Source: Formosa haliotis
GTDB lineage: Bacteria; Bacteroidota; Bacteroidia; Flavobacteriales; Flavobacteriaceae
DNA: 64,000 nucleotides
Direction: 5' to 3'
NCBI RefSeq assembly: GCF_001685485.1
Contig: NZ_BDEL01000001.1
Span: 4,127,501-4,191,500 of the forward strand
Below the pieces are notes generated by a model. It was not told where the DNA came from. It worked only from the letters and a program-made list of their open reading frames with translations, and did not search any database. This document shows positions 18,551 to 26,849 of the stretch, in pieces. The translations under genes were made by a program, and so were the position numbers. Every line of letters begins with the position of its first letter. Positions within the stretch are counted from its first letter, which is position 1.

Positions 18551-20455
18551 TTATTTGTCTAGAACTTCAAATTCTGAATTATTTGAAATATACTCAGGAA
18601 CAATTTCTTTGATTTTACTAACAATTTCTAAATTTTGCCAATAGGAAATGTTATCATTTAAATCGGTTATTACTTTACAGAGGTTTTTAGAATCTATCAT
18701 TTTAGACTTTGCTATCATTATTTTTTCATGATAAGTAGGTTTCGTGTTTTCATCATTAGCTAGTAGTTCTTCATATATTTTTTCACCAGGCCTTAAACCC
18801 GTAATAGCAATATCAATATCCGAAGGGTAATTAAGACCTGACAATGTTATCATGTTTAAGGCTAAATCGAAAATCTTAACTGATTTTCCCATATCGAAAA
18901 CAAATATTTCACCTCCTTTACCCATAGCTGCTGCCTCCAATACTAATGAACATGCTTCGGGTATCGTCATAAAATATCTAGTTATATCTTTATGGGTTAC
19001 AGTTAATGGACCTCCCTTCTCTATCTGTTTTTTGAATAAAGGTATCACGGAACCATTCGATCCTAAAACATTTCCAAAGCGCGTAATTATGAATTTTGTT
19101 CGGTTTTCTTTATTAAGACAGCTAATGTATAATTCGGCAATACGTTTTGTGGCTCCCATAACATTAGTAGGGTTAACAGCTTTATCTGTAGAAACCATTA
19201 CAAACTTTTTAACTTCGTATTTTATTGCTAAATTGGAAATACTTATTGTCCCTCCAACATTTACACTCACGGCCTCAAAAGGATTGTTTTCCATGAGAGG
19301 AACATGTTTGTATGCTGCAGCGTGAAAGATAATATCGGGTCTATAATTAGAAAATGTTTGATCTAGTCTATAACTATTGCGAACATCTTGAATAATGACT
19401 TCAAAATTCTTTATGTTATTTTGTAAAAATTCTTGTTGCAGTTCGTAAAGTGGTGACTCTGCCACGTCAATCAAAATTAATTTTTTATAATTGAATTTCG
19501 TTATTTTCCTAGCAATCTCACTACCTATAGAGCCTGCAGCTCCTGTAACAAATATAACTTTGTTGTAATATTCTTCAATAAGTATTGGGTTATCGATACT
19601 TATTGGTTCTCTACCTAGTAAGTCTTCAATATTAACGTCTTTAATCTGACTTATTTTTAAATCACCATCTATCCACTGTTGAACCGGCGGGGTAATTTTT
19701 ACTTTAATATTTTTAGATAAATAATTTTTTGTGATTTCTAATAAACGATCAGAACTAATATTTTGGATAGATATTATTATTTCGTCAATATTATTTTCCT
19801 TTATAAATTCTGTCGTAATTTTGGAGGGAGAATAAACCTCCAATAAGTTTATTTTTTTACCTATTTTTCTGATATTATCATCTATGAATCCGAAAATCTC
19901 AATATTACTATTTGAGTCGTTTGTAATCGCATCATAAGTAACCATTCCTGAGTTTCCAGCGCCATAAATTAAAATTAAATGATCTTTTTTTCCAGTTAAT
20001 AGTAGATCAGATTTTATACTGTGATATACTGATCTTATAAAGAATTTTGCTCCAATTAAGAAAAATATATTCAGTAATAAATGAATATAAATTATTGAAC
20101 CAGGGATATCAAAAACAGAGTCATAATTATAATTACGACTAATGTAAGTTGAAATAATTAATATCGTTGCTAAAAGGTTGATTCCTATTATTATGTTAAT
20201 AACATCTTTAATACCAGTAAACCTTACGACACCTTTGTGTGAATTAACTAAAATAAAACTAATGGTAGCTGCAATTAATACAAAAGGGACTTGTTTAAAG
20301 AATTTAGTAAAATCGAAAGCTAATTCAAAGTTATATCTAATAAGATAGGCTAGAAAAAACGTAAAAGTAACGATACATAAATCAAATAATAAAACCAGCC
20401 ATTTGGAGGCATATCTATTTGAAAGTTTGATTAATATGTTGTTTATTTTATTCAA
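18551..20455 (-). CDS. CapD/PglF-like NDP-sugar 4,6-dehydratase, membrane-bound
   Basis: The 634-residue protein has four or five N-terminal membrane helices (about residues 18-140). A CoA-binding-like Rossmann segment (LILIYGAGNSGMVTYDA) is followed by a short-chain-dehydrogenase sugar domain with VIFVTGAAGSIGSEIARK (NAD-binding glycines), FHAAAYKHVPLMENNP, FVMVSTDKAVNPTNVMGATK and RFGNVLGSNGSVIPLF. In place of the usual YxxxK, the catalytic stretch reads MGATKR, as in the FlaA1/PglF/WbpM group, whose members 4,6-dehydrate UDP-GlcNAc. It precedes Wza/Wzc and follows the aminotransferase gene with an 8-base overlap, so the two probably act in sequence to make a 4-amino-4,6-dideoxy sugar. The exact sugar is inferred. 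Confidence 0.9.
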   Translation of the reverse strand: MNKINNILIKLSNRYASKWLVLLFDLCIVTFTFFLAYLIRYNFELAFDFTKFFKQVPFVLIAATISFILVNSHKGVVRFTGIKDVINIIIGINLLATILIISTYISRNYNYDSVFDIPGSIIYIHLLLNIFFLIGAKFFIRSVYHSIKSDLLLTGKKDHLILIYGAGNSGMVTYDAITNDSNSNIEIFGFIDDNIRKIGKKINLLEVYSPSKITTEFIKENNIDEIIISIQNISSDRLLEITKNYLSKNIKVKITPPVQQWIDGDLKISQIKDVNIEDLLGREPISIDNPILIEEYYNKVIFVTGAAGSIGSEIARKITKFNYKKLILIDVAESPLYELQQEFLQNNIKNFEVIIQDVRNSYRLDQTFSNYRPDIIFHAAAYKHVPLMENNPFEAVSVNVGGTISISNLAIKYEVKKFVMVSTDKAVNPTNVMGATKRIAELYISCLNKENRTKFIITRFGNVLGSNGSVIPLFKKQIEKGGPLTVTHKDITRYFMTIPEACSLVLEAAAMGKGGEIFVFDMGKSVKIFDLALNMITLSGLNYPSDIDIAITGLRPGEKIYEELLANDENTKPTYHEKIMIAKSKMIDSKNLCKVITDLNDNISYWQNLEIVSKIKEIVPEYISNNSEFEVLDK

Positions 20456-21569
20456 AATATTGAATGATTAAAGACACGATTCTGTTTAAATCTTCAGATG
20501 TTAAATTAGATCCGCTAGGAAGACATAGCCCACGATTAAATAAATCATCGGATACCCCATTTATATAGCAAGGATAATTCTTGAAAATGGGCTGCTGGTG
20601 CATAGGCTTCCATAAGGGACGTGATTCTATATTATCCTCTTCAAGTAACTCTCTTAATTCTTCTCGCTGATTTTTGTTTTTTAGTAATATACAACTTAAC
20701 CATCTATTGGAAAAATAGCCTTCAGGCTCATTAAGAAATTCAATAGCATTTATATGATTTAATTGTGCTTTATAAAAATTATAATTTTCACGCCTTTTGG
20801 TTACGTGGTCTTCTAAAATTGTCATTTGACCTCTACCAATTCCAGCTACAATATTAGACATCCTATAGTTGTAGCCAATATGAGAATGCACGTACGCAAT
20901 AGCTTTGTCTTTAGCTTGGGTAGCTAAGAAAACAGCTTTATCCTTGTTTTCTTTTGAATTGCAAACTAAAGCACCTCCTCCAGAAGTTGTAATAATCTTA
21001 TTTCCATTAAAGGATAATATACCAAATTCTCCTAGGGTACCACACTTTTGTTTAAAATAAGAACTTCCTAAGGCTTCTGCACTATCTTCTATAACAGGTA
21101 TATTGTATGTTTTCGAAAGCAATGAAATCTCTTTGTGCTTGTATGGCATGCCATAAAGGTGAACAGCAATAATAGCTTTTGGTTTTTTACCTTTTGCTAT
21201 TCTGTCTTTAATTGCTTGTTCTAATAGTATTGGACAAATATTCCAAGTATCCTGTTCACTATCTACAAAAACAGGTGTAGCACCTTGGTAAACTATTGGA
21301 TTGGCCGAAGCAGAAAACGTTTTTGATTGGCAAATTACTTCATCTCCTTGCGTAATATTTAATAATATTAAGGCTAAATGTAAAGCCGAAGTACCAGAAC
21401 TAACAGCAGCGACTTGTTTTTTATTATCTAAATAGCTAATTATATCATTTTCAAAACCGGTTACATTTGGTCCTAGAGGTGCAATCCAATTGGAAGAAAA
21501 AGCCTCGTTTATAAAGACAATTTCATTGCCACTCATATGCGGAGATGATAACCATATTTTAGATTTCAT
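20448..21569 (-). CDS. DegT/DnrJ/EryC1/StrS sugar aminotransferase (PglE-like)
   Basis: This 373-residue PLP enzyme transfers an amino group to C4 of a keto-sugar nucleotide. Visible signatures are VSSGTSALHLALILL, VIEDSAEALGSSY, and the PLP-lysine stretch GILSFNGNKIITTSGGGALV (the SFNGNK lysine). The start at 21569 gives the N-terminus MKSKIWLSSPHMSGNEIVFI, with the conserved LSSPHMSGNE seen in PglE-type enzymes. It overlaps the dehydratase gene by 8 bases, so the pair looks translationally coupled. A gap of about 250 bases separates it from the ATP-grasp gene upstream, where a new promoter may lie. The product is probably a UDP-4-amino-4,6-dideoxy-N-acetylhexosamine. This rests on family knowledge, not on proof. 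Confidence 0.92.
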   Translation of the reverse strand: MKSKIWLSSPHMSGNEIVFINEAFSSNWIAPLGPNVTGFENDIISYLDNKKQVAAVSSGTSALHLALILLNITQGDEVICQSKTFSASANPIVYQGATPVFVDSEQDTWNICPILLEQAIKDRIAKGKKPKAIIAVHLYGMPYKHKEISLLSKTYNIPVIEDSAEALGSSYFKQKCGTLGEFGILSFNGNKIITTSGGGALVCNSKENKDKAVFLATQAKDKAIAYVHSHIGYNYRMSNIVAGIGRGQMTILEDHVTKRRENYNFYKAQLNHINAIEFLNEPEGYFSNRWLSCILLKNKNQREELRELLEEDNIESRPLWKPMHQQPIFKNYPCYINGVSDDLFNRGLCLPSGSNLTSEDLNRIVSLIIQYFE

Positions 21570-21818
21570 AAGTAAAATTGTTTGGTAAAGTTTGTCAACA
21601 ATTTTATGTTTATTCAGGGACTTTGAACATAAAAATAATACAAGTTTTTAATTTTATTTTAAATGCTGTAAGATAATTAAGTATATAAATATCAACAATT
21701 AGTTTATAGTAATTCAAATAAAAACGATGAATAGCAGATATTTACGTTAACTCTTAAAAGAGTGTTAAATTGTCTAATTCTGTACTTTTACAGCTATTAA
21801 ATTAACATTAAAATCTAG
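21570..21818 (-). other. Intergenic gap with small dyad, possible promoter of the lower operon
   Basis: This is one of the two sizeable gaps (249 bases) in the exopolysaccharide locus. It has a dyad CTCTT-AA-AAGAG at 21751-21762 flanked by TTAA on both sides. On the minus strand, AT-rich sequence close to the TAnnTTTG pattern occurs but no perfect match was found. No reading frame or gene remnant was recognised. It may divide the locus into an upper unit (32407 to 21819) and a lower unit (21569 to 15367). Confidence 0.4.
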
Positions 21819-22843
21819 TTAATCACCTTGTTTTAATGCAATTAATCTATCGCATTTTGAGAAAGTCAGGTTAGGTTTAAAATGGTTATGTTTTAATGGC
21901 TCGTTGATACCGTTTAACCAGTCGATATACATATTTACAATATGCCCTCCAGCTTCATGGGTAAATGGATAACCTCCCCCAAATCGAGGATTTAATTCAA
22001 GAACATAATATTTGTTTTTATGTTTTAAAATATCGCAATCTAGGTTCCCTATATGCCCAAGGCTGTTGCTAATTTTTGCACCAATATTTTGTATAGTTTC
22101 GTTAATAATAGACTTAGCAATATCTGTTTCGCCAGATCTCATTTTTATTTTTTCTTTTACAAATGTAGTGACATAATTAGTGTCTAAATCATTTAAAATA
22201 TCTATTCCATATTCAGAGCCTTCAATTTTTCTTGAATGAGAATAGCGTGATCAAAATCAGCTTCGCTAGCTGTATTAAGAATTGATTTTTTTAGTTTGAT
22301 TTTTTGTAAAGCGTAAGCCAGTTTCATTTCTTCAATAGATTCTGCAAAATCTATCCCAATTGAAGCACTTCCCCAACGAGGTTTTATAACAACAGGAAAA
22401 AGTAATTCGTCTTGATTAATACCATCTAAAGCATCATCAATAGTTAAATAAGTTTTAGGAGTAGGAATATCATGTTTAATAAAGAAATTATAAGTTTCCC
22501 ATTTATCGCATGAAATGTTTATGACACGTTCGTTAGAAACGATTAATGCTACTTGTCTGTTTTTAAATGCTTCAAAATGTTTAGATAATATTGGTAACTC
22601 CAAGTCGTTTAAGGAAATGATTGCTGTTATCTTAAATTGATCTATAATTTTTAGTAGCTCTGGAATATAATTTTCGCTATAAATACTAGGAACTTCAATA
22701 GCAACATCGGCATCACTCATAGCTGGGGCTTGAGTGCTTATATCGGCAGCATAAATTAGCCCGTTACCATTTAAGGCTTCTTTAAAGTAATTAATCAGAT
22801 AGTTTCTTCTACCTGCACAAGTAAATAGTATATTTTGAATCAT
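21819..22843 (-). pseudogene. ATP-grasp ligase of the exopolysaccharide locus, one apparent frameshift
   Basis: Two adjacent frames make one ATP-grasp protein of about 341 residues. The first (22843 to 22202) opens with MIQNILFTCAGRRNYLINYF, a carbamoyl-phosphate-synthase-like N-terminus, and contains FPVVIKPRWGSASIGI, the ATP-binding lysine and glycine loop. The second (from about 22230 to 21819) holds DCDILKHKNKYYVLELNPRFGGGYPFTHEAGG, the Mg-binding ELNPRFGGG motif. Adding one base to the A-run at 22226-22230 gives the conserved join EKIEGSEYGIDILNDL. ATP-grasp enzymes couple an acid to an amine or thiol. Between the aminotransferase and PglC-type genes, it could acylate the new sugar amine. 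That role is inference. No acetyltransferase gene of PglD type is present here. Confidence 0.82.
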
Positions 22844-22881
22844 TTTTGGTGGTTTATGTTGATTAATAGCAATTATTTAAA

Positions 22882-23495
22882 TTAAGTTTTCGTGCCTTTA
22901 AAATCGGGTACTATGTCGTTTTCTACACTGTAAATTCCATCTTTTTGAAAACTTTATACACGGTTAGAAATAAAATCTTAATATCAAGTAGGAAAGATAA
23001 ATTGTTAACATACCAAATATCATATTCAAATTTTTGTTCCCAACTTAATGTGTTTCTACCATTTATTTGTGCCCAACCTGTAATACCGGGTTTTATATCA
23101 TGTCTATGTTTTTGCACATCGTTATATAGAGGTAAATACCTAACCAATAGTGGTCGGGGGCCAATTAAACTCATGTCTCCTTTTATAACATTTAATAATT
23201 GTGGAATTTCATCTAATGAATATTTTCTAACAAAAATCCCTGCCTTAGTTAAGCGCTTCGACTCTGGAAGTAAATCTCCTTTTTCGTCTTTTTCATCGGT
23301 CATGGATTTAAATTTAATTATTTTAAATACTTTACCGTCTTTTCCTGGACGAGGTTGAAAGAAAAATGGAGAGCCGTGATTTATCCACGATAATATTAGA
23401 GCAACTGTAATAAATATTGGAAAAAGTATGATAAAACTAGTCAATGCTATTATGAAGTCTAAAAATGGTTTAAATAAATTTTTATATATTTTCAT
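22882..23495 (-). pseudogene. PglC-type initiating sugar transferase, frameshift near C-terminus
   Basis: This small monotopic phosphoglycosyl transferase (about 204 residues after repair) puts the first sugar phosphate onto undecaprenyl phosphate. Visible are the N-terminal re-entrant helix (FLDFIIALTSFIILFPIFIT), GSPFFFQPRPGKDGKVF, FKSMTDEKDEKGDLLP, KYSLDEIPQLLNVIKGDMSLIGPRPLL and the RHDIKPGITGWAQINGRN stretch typical of the family. The uncorrected frame ends at 22923 after KKMEFTV. Adding one base to the A-run at 22942-22946 instead gives KKDGIYSVENDIVPDFKGTKT and a stop at 22882, a usual tail for Flavobacterial homologues. The catalytic part is intact either way, so the enzyme may still work. 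It begins 5 bases after the preceding glycosyltransferase. Confidence 0.87.
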
Positions 23496-23500
23496 ATAAT

Positions 23501-24655
23501 TTAAGCATTAATATTTTCAAGTGATTTATACTCGTTAAGTAATTCTTTCCAAATATATTCTTGTTGGTAATTTTTTATAATATTATTTCTTGAATTTAAT
23601 TTTAATGTTTCAACTAACGTAGGTTCGTTTAGTAATAATTCCATAGCTTTATATAATTCCTCTTCATTTTTTGAAGGAACTATTAGTCCATTAATATTAT
23701 GTTTAATAATTTCATTACAACCATTAATATCACTTACAATACATGGTAATTCCATAGCACTAGCTTGTAAAACTACGTTAGGAAAACCTTCTCTGTAACT
23801 AGGGAAAACTAATGCGTTAGCAATTACAAAATAAGGTCTAACATCGTTTTGAAAACCTGTTGCAATAATATTTGGGTTATTATCAATTTCTGAAACAATA
23901 CTTTTATTTAATGGATCTAGGCTGTTTTCATATCCACCCACTAATAGTAACTTACATTTTTTATAGCGTTTATTCAGATTTAAAAAAACTTGAACTAATT
24001 CGTTAATACCTTTATCTTTAACAAGTCTCCCAACAAATACAAAGATAAAATCAGAATCTTTAATATTTAATTCTTTTTATAATTTAATTTAGTTTGCTGG
24101 GAAATTAGGTTTGGGTCAAAATGGTTTATGTTTATTCCGTTAGAACTTCCTTTCCCAATAACTTTAAGTTTAGATGGATTTGTGAATTTTTTTTTAAGAT
24201 ATAAGAGTATAACCCATTGGAATTCGGATAAATTTTGGTGGCACATGAGTACGTTATTTTTTCAACCATATTTAAAATATGCATTTTAATTCCTGAAGAC
24301 TCCATCAGAGGTAATCCTGCTATAGTATGTAGTCTATTTGGTACACCTGCTAATTTGGATGCTAACATACCAACTGTACCTGCTTTAGGAGTATGTGTAT
24401 GAACAATAAACGGTTTTTCCTTTTTAAAATTTTATATAGTTGGTATGTAGATATTAAGTCTTTAAAGGGTGTAATCTTTCTTGTCATCATTACACCAATT
24501 GTTTTAATACCTTCTTTTCTAGAAACTTGGTCTAAAATGTCTCCTTTACTTGATATCCCAATAACTGTATAGAATTGGTTCATATACCTTAGTTGTCCTT
24601 TAAGTAAACTGTCTAAAGATGTGGGAACTGTTGTTATTCTGATTATTTTTTTGAT
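23501..24655 (-). pseudogene. Glycosyltransferase family 4, three apparent frameshifts and no ATG start
   Basis: Four fragments in shifting frames form one GT4-like enzyme of about 385 residues. In order they read [35 protein letters not shown], then [64 protein letters not shown], and YREGFPNVVLQASAMELP, the C-terminal nucleotide-binding region. One base must be added at each of three A-runs on the coding strand (24421-24425, 24187-24195, 24074-24078) to join them. The expected first Met aligns with an ATC codon at 24653-24655, preceded by ATT, and the first in-frame ATG is at 24583, inside the conserved region. The gene is either badly sequenced or truly decayed. It follows another broken glycosyltransferase by about 33 bases. 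Confidence 0.8.
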
Positions 24656-24688
24656 AATGATGTGATTAAAATATTAATTCAAAAATAA

Positions 24689-25767
24689 TTATTCAATATA
24701 AGAATTTATTTGTTGTATAAATTTAATTATTGTTCTAGTTTCTAAAAATAAATCAAATTCTTTCCTATTAAACGAAGTATCACTAGAATAGCATAGTTTT
24801 AAACTCTCATATAAAGAATTTATACATTCTGTATTACATGTGAAAATTCCTTTGATTTCATTGATTCCTCCAGCACATAAAGTACTAACTACTTTTGTGT
24901 TTTGAGACATCATTTGTAGTAATACATTGGGAAACCCTTCAACCCTTGAAGATACTACACATATTTTTGCATATTTAAAATAACTATATACGTCATCAAC
25001 ATGTCCTGTAAATATGACACTTGTAGATAAATTTAAATTATTAACTAAGCTTTTTAATTCGGTTTTATTTTGACCATTCCCGAGTATATATAAATATAAA
25101 TTTGGAAAATCTTTTTTTAATAATTCAAATGATTTAATTAAAATGTCGAAGCCTTTTTCATCTATGAGTCTACCGGCTGAAACTATATAATCATGATTAC
25201 ATGATTGTATTTTTTGATTAGTTTTTATTTTTTGTGAATAATTTAAATTAATTGGATTGGGTATAACTTTTACTAATGTTCTATTTTTTATAAAAGGAAT
25301 ATTTAAAATTAGTTGATCCTTCATAAATTGTGTCTGACAAATTAATAAGTTAATGTTATAATACCCAATTTTATATGCTAATTTGTAGCTAAGTAATTTA
25401 CTTCCTTTAAATCTTGTGAAAATTGAGGTAGACTCTCTTGCGATGAAGTATTCAGTTTTTAATGCCTTAAATTTTAGTAATAGACCTATTAATGCATTTA
25501 GGTAAACATGCGATGTAAAAACATAATTAAAATGTAGTTTGTTTTTTGTTATATATTTCACAAATTTGATCGTACCGTGAAGTTGTCCTTTATTAGAGCC
25601 AATTATTTGTGTTGTGTTTAATATTAAATCATCCCATTGCTTACTTTTATTATCTTTTAAAAGTAAATAATAATTTTTTCTTTTAAATAGAAGCGAGTAA
25701 TCATCTTTAAAATATTTTCAGCCCCACCGAGATTATTATTGGGAAGTACAATCAATATTTTTTTCAT
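24689..25767 (-). pseudogene. Glycosyltransferase family 4, one apparent frameshift
   Basis: The start ATG at 25767 overlaps the stop of the upstream glycosyltransferase (ATGA), a strong cue for translational coupling. The N-terminus reads MKKILIVLPNNNLGGAEN, the GT-B donor-side glycine loop. The frame then stops, but adding one base to the A6 run at 25674-25679 gives KEKNYYLLLLKDNKSKQW and runs into the long frame from 25561. That frame carries YIVSAGRLIDEKGFDILIKS, LYILGNGQNKTELKSL, VIFTGHVDDVYSYF and VVSSRVEGFPNVLLQMMSQN. The full product is about 359 residues, normal for GT4. It would add a sugar to the lipid-linked repeat unit at the inner membrane. Donor and linkage cannot be predicted. 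Confidence 0.84.
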
Positions 25768-26849
25768 TTTTTTGATACTAGTTCTGTAAATAAAGATTCG
25801 TATTTTGGAATGATAATTGATTCATCATATCTATCTTTTATAGTCTTATTTATTTCTTTAGGGTTAAAATGATAGTTCTTATTTATAGAATTTAAGGTAT
25901 TAATAAACTCATTTTCAGATTTAACAAGAAAACCATTTTTTGAATTTATTATTATTTCATTTAATCCACCAGGGGCTTCAAATGCAACAACTGGCGTCCC
26001 TATAGCACAACTTTCTACAAGTGCATTAGGAAAACCCTCTACATAAGACCCGTTCAAAAAAACATCACTAGTGGCTAAATATTTAGACACGTTATTTGTG
26101 TAGGAAATGTGAGTAATCTTATTTTCTAAGTTTAAAGCTTTAATAAGCCTTGTTATGTTTGGTAATTCTTCTCCATCACCGATAATTATGTACTTGAAAT
26201 TATGATTTATTTTAGAGAGCCCATAAATTATTCTATCGTAACCCTTTCTTTTGTGTAATGTACCGATTGTAATATATTTAATTGGTTTTTCAAATTTATA
26301 TGGAAGTGGTTTGCATTTAAAATTTTTTGATACGGGATTATTAATTATTACAATTTTTGTGTTTTTAATATTATAATTTGATTTAAGATCGTTATACATG
26401 TCTTTAGATTGACATATTATCACATCAAGAAATGAGTGGTAGTTAGAAAAAATATTGATTTTTTTGTTTTTAGAGGGTTCAGCAAATTTTTTTAATGTGG
26501 TTATTACACTAGCTTCACGGCCAATAAATTTAATTTTAGGAAAAAATATAGAAATTAGTGATAAAAGCTTATTAACATGAGATATAGATCCTAACACAAT
26601 GTCGGGTTTAGTTTTTATGATTAAGTTTAGTAATGGAGGGACTCCTTTTAATACTCTAGATTTGTTTAAATAATAAACATCTGTTTTATTAGTAGTATAA
26701 ACAGCATCCTTTTTATAACCGATTACAATCAAAATTGGAATAAATTTCTTTTTATCTAAGTGTTTTGAAATATAAGAAATAACACGTTCAGCACCACCTG
26801 CTTTTAATGAAGGTAAAACAAATAATATTTTTATTTTTTTAGAAACCAT
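25764..26849 (-). CDS. Glycosyltransferase family 4
   Basis: This intact 361-residue GT-B enzyme has the N-terminal KILFVLPSLKAGGAERVISY glycine loop and the C-terminal UDP-sugar-binding region with KYITIGTLHKRKGYDRIIYG, FKYIIIGDGEELPNI, ITHISYTNNVSKYLATSDVF and VEGFPNALVESCAIGTPVVAFEA (E-x7-E motif). It is most similar in pattern to GT4 capsule transferases. It lies directly after the asparagine-synthase-like gene (no gap) and overlaps the next transferase by ATGA. The product acts on the cytoplasmic face of the inner membrane during repeat-unit assembly. Sugar specificity is not visible. Confidence 0.9.
   Translation of the reverse strand: MVSKKIKILFVLPSLKAGGAERVISYISKHLDKKKFIPILIVIGYKKDAVYTTNKTDVYYLNKSRVLKGVPPLLNLIIKTKPDIVLGSISHVNKLLSLISIFFPKIKFIGREASVITTLKKFAEPSKNKKINIFSNYHSFLDVIICQSKDMYNDLKSNYNIKNTKIVIINNPVSKNFKCKPLPYKFEKPIKYITIGTLHKRKGYDRIIYGLSKINHNFKYIIIGDGEELPNITRLIKALNLENKITHISYTNNVSKYLATSDVFLNGSYVEGFPNALVESCAIGTPVVAFEAPGGLNEIIINSKNGFLVKSENEFINTLNSINKNYHFNPKEINKTIKDRYDESIIIPKYESLFTELVSKK

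Noticed and set aside
22923..23495. PglC-type transferase as an intact 190-residue protein
   Set aside because: A one-base addition at 22942-22946 restores a longer, family-typical C-terminus and a better gene end at 22882, so the short frame is likely not the true end.
24187..24195. A9 tract as a proven phase-variation switch
   Set aside because: The same gene has two more frameshifts in A5 runs, which are not typical switches; a general error or decay explanation covers all three. Kept only as a testable option.
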